A DNA stretch of 64,000 nucleotides from Vespa crabro (lineage: Eukaryota; Arthropoda; Insecta; Hymenoptera; Vespidae), in assembly GCF_910589235.1 (NCBI RefSeq), contig NC_060964.1, forward strand, positions 8,177,707-8,241,706, given 5' to 3'. This document shows, in pieces, positions 24,125 through 37,894 of this stretch. How positions within the stretch are numbered: the stretch's first letter is position 1; the number at the start of each line of letters is the position of its first letter. The position numbers were made by a program, and so were the translations under genes. Below the pieces are notes generated by a model, which saw nothing but the letters and a program-made list of their open reading frames with translations, had not been told where the DNA came from and did no database searches.

Positions 24125-25796
24125 AAAAAATGTGAAACTATCATCGACTTTTATATTACATATTTAAATTAATATTCAATATATAATATTATAAATTCAA
24201 TATATAATATTATTAGAATATGAGTGGATACGATATGCATAGAGGTGAAAATCCAGCTTATGGACTTTCCGATAAATATGCAACGGATCTCTTTACCCAA
24301 GAAGCAGTAAGAATCATCGAACATCACGAACTTCCGCGACCACTTTATCTTCAATTATCGCATCTTGCGGTACACGCACCTTTAGAGAGTCCGCAAGATT
24401 ATGGGAAGGATAAAGAATTTATGCATATCCGAGAACCGAATCGACGCAAATACGCAAGTACAAAAAATAAAAATATCCTTGATTTTTAATTTTAATTAAA
24501 CTAGATTATAGCTATGTATTTTCTTTATATTTTCTTATGTTTAGGAATGGTAGCTGGATTGGACGAATCCGTAGGGAAAATTGTTTACGCGTTAGGTGAA
24601 AAGGCAATGTTAAGTAATTCCTTAATATTGTTCTTAACTGATAACGGAGCACCCTCCATTGGGAGATTTCGTAATTGGGGCTCGAATTATCCATTACGAG
24701 GGGTAAGTTTAATAATGAAATTACGATTATAAATATTATTTATATCTCTATGTTTATTTGTAGATGAAATATACTCTTTACGAGGGTGGCGTAAGAGGAG
24801 TAGCTGTACTTTGGTCTCCAAGATTACAAAAGCCTGCTCGTGTGTCGAATCAATTGATACACATTACCGATTGGCTACCAACCTTGTATTCCGCAGCAGG
24901 TGGCGATTTAAAAGATCTAGGTGATATCGACGGTGTAGATCAATGGCATCTTCTTAGCGAGGAAAAGGGTAAAGAAAGGGAAAATATTTTACTGAATATC
25001 GACGAAATTGAAAGGACAGAGGGGGCGATATACAAACGTTTCAAGTTGCTTCGAGGTAGAATTTTTAATTTATTTTTATAAATTTTAAGTCGCTATCTAT
25101 CGATATACATTTAGATATGTTAAAATTGTTCTTTTAGGATCCGTAGAATATGGTCATTACGATGGATATTATGGTGACTCAGGATATTACGATAAATCGG
25201 CCGAACTTCCATCCTATGCCGAGACAATATTGAAGAGTTCAGTTTCCGATAGTATCACCTATCATCTTGGAGGACCAGTTACTCAGCCTAGTATGATAGT
25301 ACGTCTACGTGATGAAGCAACGATTAGATGTCGATCAAATATGAGTTATTACGCTAGAAGTTCTTTCACGACGTGCAACGTTACCGAATGCCTTTTTGAT
25401 TTGGAGAGTGATTCTTGCGAAATGAATAATATAGCCAGTCAATATCCAAGGGTACATACGATATTACTATTTTTTCTTTTTCATTTTTTTTTTGTCTCAT
25501 TAATTTCGATATTGGTTGGAATTTTCAAAATTTACTTTCAGATCGTTAAAGAGTTAGATCTAATCTTGGAAAAGTACGGACGTGTTTTGGTAAGTCAAAC
25601 GATGGTACCATTCGACTGGAGAGCCGATCCAAAGAGAATGAATAACACATGGGAACCATGGATGATTCCCGGACCTGGAATGTTGAGTTATGGTTTTTAC
25701 TCGAACTCTGCAATTACTTTTACGATCGACTCTTTATCCTTACTTTTTCGTGCCGTAATGATGCTTTTAGCGATTATAATGTATTACATAGCATAA
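22814..25796 (+). CDS. Arylsulfatase B-like protein lacking the formylglycine cysteine (predicted pseudoenzyme)
   Basis: Eight exons (22814-22936, 23544-23703, 23846-24072, 24217-24457, 24545-24702, 24764-25055, 25138-25451, 25542-25796) give 589 residues in one open frame. An N-terminal hydrophobic stretch (about 8-22) is a signal peptide. Sulfatase landmarks are intact: metal ligands ADDLGWND (38-45), GKWHVGY, SHLAVHAPL, TDNGA, YPLRGMKYTLYEGGVRG. The essential CxPxR motif is instead STSSR: the cysteine that is oxidised to formylglycine is Ser78 (AGT at 23652) and the proline is Ser80. Animal sulfatase-modifying enzyme requires cysteine, so hydrolysis is not expected. The C-terminus ends in a hydrophobic segment (SLSLLFRAVMMLLAIIMYY), suggesting a GPI signal or membrane anchor. 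The exon 4 donor (A followed by GTACAA) is weak. It may bind sulfated glycans without cleaving them (inference). Confidence 0.9.
23429..23506. repeat. Compound (TA)n-(TG)n microsatellite in arylsulfatase intron 1
   Basis: About 23 TA units followed by about 16 TG units, ending 37 bases before exon 2. Confidence 0.9.
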
Positions 25797-26497
25797 GGAA
25801 AAATTATCTTTAAAAAAGAAAGGTAAAGAAATATTTTACCGAATTGTTGCTTCATTATTATTACATAAAAATAAAAACAAATAAAACACACCATTGTATC
25901 TTTTATTATGATTATTTTACTTTATAGCCGATTTAAATCTAATCGAAGGATTTCAATCGTAAATTTGAATTAGAATTACGTAAGAAAATAATGCGATTAA
26001 TCCAAGCATTAGCAAATACATTTTATGATTTATAGAATTTAAGTGATTTTTTTATAAACATTTTTTGCAAACATATTCGTATTGATGCATTAGTTTATAT
26101 ACTCGACTATAATATAGCATATATGTTTGAAATTTTAAAACATACAGATTCTATCGCGTATTTTCGCGATATAATATTAATTTCCGAATCGATTATATCC
26201 AGAGTGGTTTGACGATAGTTTAATTAGTATTCGATTAAACGACACGATATGCAATAATTAAATGATCGTTGTAATTACAGCAAAACAGTTTGTTCTATTA
26301 AGAACACAATGGTTATATCTTGAACCACATTCAATATTTATAATAAAATAAAATAAATTCAAACCTTCTTAATGTTTTTTTCGTTCGAAATTTCATTGCA
26401 AATAAATCATAATAATTGTGTGTTATTTTGATAACTAATCAGCATGATAAACTTAATCATGTAAAAAACTGACATAGTATATTTACAATGATATCGC

Positions 26498-26546
<49 letters not shown>

Positions 26547-26939
26547 TACATAAAATTAAGTGGCAAGCATTAAAAAAATAAAGAAACATTTTAAAAAGAT
26601 ATAATTCTATAGGTATATAAGCAAATATATGAAATATATATGACACAAAGATAATATTCTTAAGGAAATTATTGTGGTGAAAGTTTTACGTGCTCATGAG
26701 CAACAGAGCCGTTTATCTATTAAAAGTAATGGTATGGACAGTATATGTAGCCCGTGTGCTTGCGTGAATGGCAGTAGTCCTCGACAAGCGCTTAGTGAAA
26801 TATCATTAGGAACGTGCTCGCGGATTCGCATATAATACGTTTTATCGTTTAAGAAAATTTCTCAAATTCAAAGTGAAAAATATAAAAGTATAAAAAGAAA
26901 CGTCTTTTTTCTTTTAATAAAATCTTTTTAATAATTTCA
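25797..26939. other. Spacer between the two arylsulfatase genes
   Basis: AT-rich with a (TA)n run at about 26501-26536. The last 250 bases are less AT-rich and contain the promoter and leader of the second gene; a weak TATA-like ATATAATA sits near 26,830. No gene supported. Confidence 0.55.
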
Positions 26940-29177
26940 ATGATGAAAAGAAGAAAGTCCAACCATATGACTCATTTCTCGCCAATGGTTCCTTTCTTCA
27001 TTTTAATATGCAGTTGTTTATTGGTCAGATCTACAAAAGTTGAAGATATTTATTACAGTTCATTCTCGCGTCGTCCCAACATTATCGTCATTATAGCCGA
27101 TGATCTTGTAAGAAAATTATATGTATTATTGTCGTATAGTTAGCATCGTTGACTGGTTAAGTGTCACTCCTTTTCCTTTTCTATTTTTCTTTTCTTTTTT
27201 TCTTTTTTAGGGATGGAACGATATAAGTTTCCATGGAGCAGATCAAATACCTACGCCAAACATAGATGCTTTGGCTTATAATGGTGTGATTTTACAAAGG
27301 AATTACGTATTACCCACGTGTACACCTTCGAGAACGGCTTTTTTAACCGGACGTTATCCCATTAGACAAGGTAAGTATCCTATAAAGTTATACTTATTTA
27401 TAAAAAAAGAAGATGGAAAAGTAATAAAGAAGTTATAAAGATTTAAAAAAGTAATAAAGATTTTGATCTTGAATTTTATCTTAAACAGGTATGCAAGGTT
27501 ATCCATTAAAAGCTGGCGAACAACGTGCCATACCAGAAAAGTTTAAACTGTTACCCGGATATCTTAAAGATTTGGGATATGCGACTCATCTTGTTGGAAA
27601 ATGGCACGTAGGATATTACGCGCCAAAATATACACCAGCTAATCGAGGCTTTGATACATTTTTTGGCTATTACAATGGTTGCATTGAATATTTCAACCAT
27701 ACCGTCACAGAGTTGCAATATAAAGTAAGTTTATTTATTATTACGATGGAAAGAAAAACCGGGATCACGATTACCGATCGATATATTTTCTGACGTATCT
27801 CGTCTGATATGTTTATATTCTCGTTAATATTACAATTATAAATTAATGGGTGATATCACACGTTACCAATCTCGTTTCTAGAAACACACGGGAAATGATT
27901 TACATTGTGACAAACCAAAGAAACTTTCTCCTGAATTTAGAACCGGTTATTTCACCGATCTTATAACTGAGGAAGCTGAAAAAATAATTTCCACGCATAA
28001 TCCGGCTAAACCGTTGTATCTTCAAATAGCTCATCTTGCCTGTCATTCCAGTGGTCTTGACAACGGCGATGAATTGCAAGTTCCAGATTTGAACAAAGTT
28101 AATACCGATTTTGGTTATATCAAAGATATGAATAGAAGAAAATTCGCTGGTAAGTTAATAACGAATCGAGTTTATTTGTTAATTTTATTCATCGATGAGT
28201 TTAATATTTTTTCTTTTGACTTTTACAGGTGTGCTAAATGCTCTTGATCAGTCTGTAGGCCGAGTAGTAGATGCATTACAAAGGGCTAAACTGTTGGAAA
28301 ATTCGATAATTTTATTTACCAGTGATAACGGAGCACAAACCGAAGGGTTCCTGAAAAATCATGGATCGAATTATCCGTTACGAGGGGTAATACGGACATA
28401 CCGCTTTCTCTCTCTCTCTCTCTCTCTCTCTTGTTTTCGACGTGTTTCTCAACTTATTAATATCTTTTATCAGATGAAGTTCACTATGTTCGAAGGAGGT
28501 GTTCGAGTACCCGGTTGTATCTATTCGCCATTAATAAGAAGACCTTCTAGGATTTATAATCATCTAATTCATATAACAGACTGGTTACCAACATTATATT
28601 CGGCTGCCCGTGGTAATGTTTATTATATGAAAGATTTTGATGGTATTGATCAATGGAATACAATTAGGAATGATAAACGGAGCAAGCGAAATTCTCTTCT
28701 GGTAAATATCGATGAGAAAATCGGCGAGGAATCTGCTATTATTGGAAAATACAAGCTGATCAAACGTAATTAACATTTTTATTAGATAAATAAAATACAT
28801 TAGATGGATTAATTTGATTATTGATGAATTTTGATATGTAGGTAAAACTATTAATAATGGGAATTATTATGGCGATGATGGCGTAGATGATTCATATCCA
28901 AGATATAACGTAACAAATGTTATGTCTTCGCTCGTAGCTCGTGCCATTTCAATTATTTCCAATAATAAATTAACAGAGGATAAAATCAAAAGCCTTCGTC
29001 AGAGTATCAAGATATCTTGCAAACATCCGACCGACTTAAGAAATTGTACGAAGGATTGTTTATACAACATTTTTGACGATCCATGCGAAACTAAGGATAT
29101 TTCTGAGTATTATCCGAAGGTAAAAGAAAAAGAAAAGAAAAAAGAACATTTATCATTTGCATTTATACATTTAATAT

Positions 29178-29227
<50 letters not shown>

Positions 29228-29472
29228 TAATATATTTAATAATAATACTTAACGAATAAAATTTACAGATCGTGACCAAATTACATAAATACATCGATGG
29301 GTATAGAAAAGTTCTTGTGCAGCAAACGAATTATCCCCTTGATCAAGCTTCTTTTCCTGAAAACTTTAATGGCACATGGATGCCTTGGCTAGAAGATAAT
29401 TTAAATCTAATACCACAGAATTATATTTCATGTCAAGAATTTCTATGTGGCGTGCCATCGCTAATAGTGTGA
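26940..29472 (+). CDS. Arylsulfatase B-like enzyme, catalytic motif intact
   Basis: Eight exons (26940-27107, 27211-27370, 27489-27724, 27882-28149, 28229-28386, 28474-28765, 28842-29119, 29269-29472) give 587 residues. A signal peptide (MVPFFILICSCLLVRS region) is followed by ADDLGWND, the formylglycine motif CTPSR with Cys93 (TGT at 27319), GKWHVGY, AHLACHSS, TSDNGAQ and NYPLRGMKFTMFEGGVR. The family removes sulfate esters from GalNAc-4-sulfate in dermatan and chondroitin sulfate in lysosomes. It sits 1.1 kb downstream of its inactive-looking paralogue, with the same intron positions and three exons of identical length (160, 158, 292), so the pair arose by tandem duplication. It lacks the hydrophobic C-terminus of the first copy, fitting a soluble enzyme. 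Substrate is inferred from the family only. Confidence 0.93.
29181..29222. repeat. (AT)n microsatellite in the last intron of the second arylsulfatase
   Basis: About 20 AT units ending some 45 bases before the final exon. Confidence 0.85.
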
Positions 29473-31963
29473 CTCTCGATAAAATTTTCCTCGAGTTGAT
29501 GTATCTCGATAATAAATCATATTTCCTCTATAAAATACTAAAACTTTTCTTTCAATTTTTACATATTGATATATTGCGCGCGTGTCTGCGCGTATATATA
29601 ATAATTATAATAATTTCTCAATGCTATTAATAACTCGTCGTTTCTTGAACTTTCGATAATTAAAATTTTTACTTTTTACCTTGATCCTAAATACGATGTC
29701 CTATTATTAAGAAAGCCTTCGAACTTGTCGCGGATAAGGTCGCATTTTTTTTTTTTATCGATATCATAATATATAGATTATGTAAATATAAAGTGTTCCT
29801 GTCGAAAGAGAAAGGCATGATAAAAACTTTTCACCGGTAAATTGTGCTACGAAGCGAATGATTTTCCGATTTTCTTAGACTTTAAGAAATTCGAAAGTAA
29901 GCGAAGAATGTTTGTTATGTATATCAAGTCTGGCCTTTGAGATAATGTAGCAGCACGTGGTATGCGAGAATGTCGTCGTTTGGGACGATATGCCAAATTC
30001 TAATTTCGCCGTACATTGATACTTTGTTTTGGTTCCTTTGTCATCCTTTTAGCATCTTCTTAGCATCCTCCAGGAGCATTCTGTCGGTTTCACGGCTCAT
30101 TTAGCGATCAAGCTTGGAGGGCAGACTCGAAAATTAGGCACAGACTCTTAAGCAGAGACGCGTTCTCGCTTTCTTTGCGTAGATACGCCGCGTGGAAAGA
30201 AAATCTCGAAGTAGAGGAGGGACTGTGTTTCGCATCGAGACACCGTCATCGTCCTCGACATAGTCGTTGCCATAGTCATCTCCGTGAGGATGCGCGGAGG
30301 GTCTCCGAGAGGTCTAAGCCGCTTTTAATAGCCGAGCAGCTGTCGCCGGATCCGCTTGCCCCCTTTTTATGGCCGATGTCTTCGACGACGAATAATGCCG
30401 GAAAATAATCTCCGTTCACCGACGTCGTTTACCGGCCAAAAGCAATATTTTCAACTTCTTTACTTTTTCCAAGATCTTCTCGCTACCAACAGCAGAACTC
30501 TATTAATAATAGCTAATCAATGTTTCCCTAAACAAATTAGACGATTTATATCATTTTATACGATATAATGTCAATTAACGTGCTTCCAATTAATTTCCTT
30601 CCGATTGGTATTCCTCTAAGCCGATTAAAAAAAAGAAAAAGAAGAAGAAGAAAAGAAAAAGAAATAATACGAAGGAAAAGGGACGTCATTTCGAAGCGAA
30701 CGTTCAAGCGTGCAATTATTTTCCTGATGTCGATGGTCCTGTAGCCGATTCGAAGACGACTTGAAACGATTCCTTACTTTTTCGTGTCTTCGACGGTAAA
30801 AGGCAATGTGTCCTTCTTACTGGCTCGACGAAAACCGATTGAACCGAATTGTTCCCCACTCTGAAACTCACCACCATTCATGCCGATAATTAGTACGATC
30901 TCCCTCACAATGCCGAACGAGCATCTTCTTTTCTTTACCCTTTTTTCATCCTACCGTCGTTTCCTGCCCTCGTCGCTCCACCCCCTTCGTCGATAAATAA
31001 TCCTCTGTCAGACGTTCATTACGTCGTTAAGTTTCGGCTCGAACTTATCCACCCTCTTTCGCCTTTCCAAGCCCATCTAGTACTTCTACCTGCTTCGCTA
31101 ACTACCACCGCGAGTAGTATTAACTACTTGGACCGAACCGATAAATACCTATTTTTCCGCTTTTCCTCATTTCGATATCCTAAAATGGGCTATGGAATAA
31201 GACGATCGACATACACAAGTATAGCTATACATATTCCATGACTTTGCATAAATTTTTTCTTTCTCTCAAAAAATGTCTTTCATCTATATTGTGCAAAGAA
31301 AAACACGATTTATTCTTTATCCCAGAGATACTTTATTAACGGAGTGGATTACGGATTAGGAAGAAAAGCGATAGCGGAAAAGTGATAAATTGTTTCGAGT
31401 GTGCCTCCTCATCTCGAGGGAAAATCCTTCTAAAAAAAAGTAAAGGATACGCTCGTTAAATCCATTTTCCATGGAGGTCCTCTCATCGTCCGAAGTACCG
31501 ATACTCATTCTTCTTTCGTAATGTAACGGGAATACGACGTTTTATTCTTTTTTCTTTCTTTTTTTTTCCCCTCTCTTCTTTTTTCTTTCTCTTCTTCTTT
31601 CCGCTTGGACATATCAGAAAATGAGAAGATTAGGGAATCTATAATTATCGTTAGATATAAATGTCGTGAGATCATTCGATCATCTATATACCTATAACCA
31701 GTTAAATACTAAAACGATTATCCTTCAACTATCTATTTCTGTTATTTACGAACTTGATTCGACGGATGATTGAAATGAAATCAAAGAAAATAAAGAACGA
31801 TGGCCGACAGAATATGTCAGATTGATAAGAAAGTTTCGAAGATAATAAGTATCCCGAAGATATTTCGACTTTTCAGTCAAGATCGCGAACTCGACTGAGG
31901 GATTTTTCACTGGCTGCATCCCCTCGACGTCTTGTCGTTGTCCTTCACTCATCGAAGAAATTG
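29473..31963. other. Spacer upstream of Wnt11, turning GC/CpG-richer from about 29.9 kb
   Basis: After the arylsulfatase 3' end the sequence changes character: CpG dinucleotides become common (for example around 30,150-30,420 and 30,960-31,140). No reading frame has the look of a real protein; the small frame at 30175-30408 is arginine- and histidine-rich with no family resemblance. I read this as regulatory DNA of the Wnt11 locus, which is an inference from composition and position. Confidence 0.45.
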
Positions 31964-32096
31964 AAGGAAGGAAGGAAGGAAGGAAGGAAAGAAAGAAAGA
32001 AAGGAAGGAAGGAAGGAAGAAAGAGGCGGAGGAAAAGAGGATTCCACCTCCAGTGGATCGACGAATCCTGCGGGTTCTATCGATGTATCGTAGTAA

Positions 32097-32149
<53 letters not shown>

Positions 32150-32158
32150 GACGCTGTT

Positions 32159-32196
<38 letters not shown>
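31964..32196. repeat. Poly-purine (GGAA/GAAA)n tract followed by two (TC)n blocks
   Basis: A GGAA/GAAA repeat at about 31964-32020 is followed by (TC)n blocks at about 32100-32143 and 32162-32196, separated by GACGCTGTTGG. They sit 520-750 bases before the Wnt11 start codon, so the TC blocks may lie in the promoter (GAGA-type sites) or leader. Confidence 0.8.
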
Positions 32197-32198
<2 letters not shown>

Positions 32199-32712
32199 GC
32201 GCACTGTTGGACACCTGCGAGCACGCAGACTCGCGGTGCACCGGAAACTCGTTCGAGATCGTCTCGAGGAACGCCGCGCTCGTGTCAGATCCTTCAGGAT
32301 CGCGCGGGCCGACGCACGAGGACGAGGCAGGCTACTAGTAGTCCGTTCCTTCCCTTTGAACGGTACGAACGACTAACCGAGATTCTCCTTCGTCATTTTC
32401 GAATTTATCATTTATCATTTATAAAAAAAAGGAAAAATTAATTAAGAGATAAAAAGTGATAAAGGAAGGAAGAAGAAGGTGTGTACGCGGACACGAAAAG
32501 TGTTCGAGGGAGAGATCGAGAAAAGAAAAATCGATAAAGGACCGTGCGATAATGTTACTTCGTTACTATCCTCTTTTCGTTCATATCCATCATCGTCACC
32601 GAGAGGAAGATCTCTTCTTCGCTGACGCGAAAACGATCCGAAAGGGAAGAAGTTCGTGAATTCGCAGGTAGCGCATTAGCCTCCTCTTCTAGAATGTGAA
32701 GGCACGACGAAA
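32197..32712 (+). promoter_or_regulatory. Putative Wnt11 promoter/5' leader, CpG-rich
   Basis: The 32,200-32,340 stretch is the most GC- and CpG-rich sequence in this part of the window and lies just downstream of the TC repeats. A 67-codon upstream reading frame (32456-32659) ends 53 bases before the Wnt11 ATG. If the transcript begins upstream of it, that frame would be a leader uORF. Start site and leader limits are inferred. Confidence 0.4.
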
Positions 32713-33607
32713 ATGCACTTAACGAAGGGAAGCGTTCCGAAAGTCTGCCTGTTGTTGCTACTTTTTTTCCTACAAGGTGGCAGGTGCATCAAGTGGCTGT
32801 GAGTATACCTTTTGCATGGTTCTTTTTTTCTTTGTCTTCTTTTTTTTCTTTTGTTTTTTGTTTTTTTTTTTGGTGAGGGGGTGATTTTTTATTATTGCTG
32901 TTGTTGTTCTTTTTCTGTGTTTTTATTTTTATCTTCCTTTCATCTTCCCTTTCGTATCTTTTTATTCACACGGCTGGATCACGGAGCAATCTTTTCTCCG
33001 ACGAATTCGAAGATTAATGTAGGTTCTTTAATGAGAAAGAAATAGATTGCCGTTGGAAAAAAAGAAAAATCGTTTATGAGAGGAGCTAGAGGGAAGGAGG
33101 GAGATAGGAGGGTGGTCATCGTGGTGGTAGTGGTGGTGGCGATGTAGGTGTAGGAGGAGGGAGCGGCAAGAACTAAGGAGCGCCAAGAGCGTCCTTAAGA
33201 ACGAACGATCTCTTTGGATTATCAGAAAAGAATATCAAAAGGAATGAAAGTTGAGAATCGACGTGTCATCGATGCCGTCTCCATCTTATCGTATAGAGAA
33301 TGTTTCTTTTTTTTTAGTGTTTTTTTTCTTCTTTTTTTTCCATAAGGAAAAACGATCGAACGTTCAAAAACTTAATTATTCTTTTTAACAACGACTAGCA
33401 ATTTACGTTGGTCCGCATATAGCTCGTTAAAAACGAAATAAACTTTATACGTAGGTAGTACGTAAGAATGGAGTAACTCTTTATGACCTCTTTAAATGTT
33501 TGGCGCGCGTCTTAATCGATCGTTCTTTCAGGAATTTTATGACCGCTGTAAAAAAAAAAGAAAAAAAAGAGGTTACGTAGCAGATATAACGTATTTAAAT
33601 AAGATAA

Positions 33608-33649
<42 letters not shown>

Positions 33650-36600
33650 TAGATATTGTTAAATAGCAATTTACAAACAAAACTTAAAAGATTAGTTCGA
33701 ATATTAATCATTAATATCAATATGACAAATGTCAATCGTATCATTGTCGAATCGGTGTTATCTAAGCATGCATTTAGAGGAATAGTGAATTTAGTTGATA
33801 AGTAAATACATATATATGTAAGTAAATACGTAGGTATCTGAGAATCTTTTAAGAAAGATCCACGCGATGAGAGCATGCGCGAAAGTTTTACGAGATCTCA
33901 TCTATCATAATCTCGTCCCCCGTTTCTTTTCAAAGCGATTACCTTTGTGAACCGTACACGAGGATATCTTCGCTATCGTGGACGATGAACGAAAGTAAGA
34001 AAAAGAGAAAAAGACGAAGGAGAAGAAGAAGAAGAAGAAGAAGAAGTAAACGGACAGGTCCTTCTCTTTCGACGCGTGTTGTTCCGTGGCGCGATTTAAT
34101 TTCATCGTTCGCGGATCGCCAGGAGGAGAGGGGGAGAGGTTAAGGCGGGGTGTAGAAAAGGAGGGGAACCGGTAGGGGTGCTCGCTTCCTGGCTGGATGA
34201 TGAATGGAGAAGCGATGGTAGTTTTGCGTGCAAAACCAAAATCCGAGAGGTACGGAGAAAACAACGAAAGGAAAAGACGAACCAGACTTGGTTGTTCGTT
34301 CTAAGAGAGAAGGAGAAGGGGAGGAACGGGCCGGAGGCAAGGCGGGTAGAAGATTAGGGGTTGCCCACGAATCGTGATTTATAAAGACCACGCTATGCCA
34401 CGCCACGCTATGCCACGTTACGCCAAGCCACACCATGCCGGACCTCTCTCCCTTCTAGAAATCTCCTCTCTCTTTTGTTTATAATCATTGCGTCCGACAA
34501 TGACGAATAATCGAAGGGTGACTCCGAACATCGAACGTCACGATTCGTTTCGCTCATCTTCGAAGGAACGCAACGAATCGAGCTGTCCGTTCATTCATCG
34601 AATCTCTTCGATCGAATGATTCGATTACAAAAAGAGAAAAAAGAAAAAAGGCAAAAATCGTCCACACATCCTCGAGAGAAAATTATATAAATAAGGTATA
34701 TTTATTTTATGTTTCTTTTCCGCACAACGGGTGAATGAACGTTCGATGGTTATGCCCGACGTTTGCAACACCTATCTTCGTTAATCATCACGATGAAAAA
34801 ATCAAAGATCATTCTTCTTCTTCTTCTTCTCCTTCTTCTCCTTTCCCAACTCGAAACCTTTCAGACGTTCGTTTCAGACGCGGATACCTACATTCTGATT
34901 CTCGCGATCGAGGATCGATTTGTTATAATTTGCGATCACACTTGACTTGCGAAAGCGACCTATCAATGTCCGTTGAATTTCATGAAGAAAGTTTACTAAA
35001 TCGACGACATTGAATCATTCATGATGACTAATTTTATCAACCTTTTTTTTTATAAATATTTTCAAGGAAAGTATATATCTACCTATGTACTACCCTGCCT
35101 ATCGTTTGACATTAAAGAAGCGTTAACTTTAATGCGGTCGTTTTTCTAATTTCTTTCGAATTTAGATGAGACAGAGGGCGGATTATATTTTGAAAATTTC
35201 TACCTACGTATTCGAATAGGTAGGATGTTCGCTTTGCGTAATTCAAATCCCAATGGAACCTGGCCTATTATCATGCTTATAAACATCGTATTTTACGATT
35301 GAAACGTCGAAAGCAATTTTAAAGTCTCGTACGAGAAAAGAACACGCGATAACTGATATTTTGAATCATAGTGATAAAGAAGTAAACGAATATGAATAGT
35401 TCCTCCGGCGATGCAAATAAAATTGGTATAATCATTATATTAACGATTAGAATCTAATAGGTATAACAAAAGTATAGTTTAAGCTCCTTATTAAACGTAC
35501 TCGATTTATACACGAGTTCTTTGAAAAAACAAAAATATGTTGGAGATACCTGGTTGTATATTATCGACGAGCTATCGAGGAGCTTTCAAGAAGCTTCCAA
35601 TGCAAGTATTTCGAATATGATAATATAGAATTGTATGCGGTAATTGGCCTCGTAAAGACGACACTTTATTATAGCAAGAGTCAAAACGAATTTCGATATT
35701 GCCAACAAATTGGTAGGAAACTTGTAGGCTCGTGGTATAGAATTCATGAAGCTTAACGGAGGCTTAACATTGCACATTTTCATAAGAATGCAAAGATTTT
35801 TGAAAGTCCATGAAACCTCCGAATCGACTCGTGGAGAACGATATACCTATCAACGTATTATAATGGATGCACGTGTGCGTTCTCTTCGATTTATGAACAC
35901 ACTTATCCGGTAGGTGTGACCGTGAATGGAAAGAGGTATCTTGTATGGCGATTTCATCGGACTGAAAAAAGAGAAAAAAAGAAAAAAAAAGAAACAAGAA
36001 AGAATAAAGAGAAGAGAAATCGTAGGAACGAAGCGTCTCGAACACGCTCGAAGGCGAAACGTGAGTCGGTATGAGTACTCGGGATCTTTATGCATAGATA
36101 GGTATTTATTAGATCACAAAGCGTTCCCTAAGGTGTATGTATTTTAAGAGAACGAGATGGAAAATGTAGATACAAATAGGATACATGTCGTATAATCTTT
36201 GCCAAATGGATTACAAGTGGGAAGAGAGATTGAAAGTGGACGTAGACGAGACGGAAAGAAATTATAACTAATTTCACGATATCGCGGATAGAATATTTGT
36301 CGTGGCAGTAGTCCCTGTACTTGGAAGTGTATTTTAGATATTGGTTCGTGTCAATTGGGATTACGATCCATTGACACTCTCATTTCAAAACATTCCTTAT
36401 GGAAGAAGGAATAGGAGGAGTAGCTACGTATATGACAACACTTTAAATCACTCGACGAATCGATTATTTAAATTAGTTAATACGAGGCAACGGTAGTAAG
36501 CGGTTAGGCTCATTCTTCTTCTTGATGCTGCTCGTAAATCGGAGTACGATATTTAACGTGCGTATGCCCCGAAGGTAGTGCGAGTAGTGGTGATACATAA

Positions 36601-37847
36601 GGCGAACGAAAATCGTATCTAGTCCGTAACCGGACTGTTCGCATACATATATAAGGTATATATACATATATTTTGTTCCTCTTTCATGCTGGTATGGTTC
36701 GACTGCCTGTCGAACATTCCTATTGCTCGTTAAATATTATTTCTTATATTTCTCCATTTCTCCGCCTGTCAAGTTATCTAACTGTTTACAAGCATCCTCT
36801 TAGGAATTCATACTCTCTTTTAATATGAATGAAAAAGTTCGTAAAAATCTTACCCAGTGAGAATTTTTAATCTCACGCTATTACGTCGTCCGACTTCCGT
36901 ATCTACCAAACTGATCTGTCAGGTTTATCTATGTATATTGATGAAAGGATTAGTTTTTTTTCTTGATTGTTTCGATTTGTATGTAGGATGGAAACGATTT
37001 AAACGATGTATCGTGTATAATAATTGTCAGTGTCGATATTTACAAGAGCTTACCAGATTATTAATATCTGGTATTCGTTCGCGTCTAGTTACGATAAATC
37101 AACAGTTCATTCATAGTTATTCCTACGAGACCCGTTGACTAGGTGGTCTCGAAAGAAAGCCTGTTCTATAACGATCGCGACGAAATAAAAGAAATTTTGT
37201 TTGATCTACGTGTTTTATATTGTCGAATGTTATGACCCTCGACGTTGGAGAAATATAAGACGAAAAAAGGAAGAGAGAAAAAAGAAATTAAAAAAGAGAA
37301 AAAGAAAGAAAAAAAAAAAAAATAAATATACACAAAAATGGACTCCCGCATTTTTACGTTTAATGAGATTTTGTAAAGATCGAATCGCGAAGTGAAAAAC
37401 AAGATGAAAAGTGACGAAATAACGAGTCGCTTAATGAAACGTCGTGTGTATCCGATCAGATTTAAATCTTGTATTAAAACGAGGTGAGGTAAAAAAATGT
37501 AGCTACCGTAATAGTGGTAGAATACGATGTGAATTACATTCGAGTATTATAATAATTACCGCCTGCGAATGAGACTACTTAAGGCGGCTAATTTACATGA
37601 TTGCACGTTCAAGCATTAAACGTCAATTACGAGCCATCGAACCCCGACTTCCCCCTCGCTCTACACGTCAAGCGTTGAAAGTTTTGCACGCTACGGGCAG
37701 CATCCGCCGTATTTCTTCTTCGATGCTCGATACTTTTTCTTTTTCGAATTCTTTTTTTTTGTCCCCCGATGGATGCTACATCGAAGCGATAAACAAACGA
37801 GTCGGATCGCTCCCGATAACGAGTTCATAATTTGGTGCTTTCCTTTC

Positions 37848-37894
<47 letters not shown>

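Noticed and set aside
30175..30408. 77-codon Arg/His-rich frame upstream of Wnt11
   Set aside because: CpG-rich non-coding composition explains it; no splice or family evidence.
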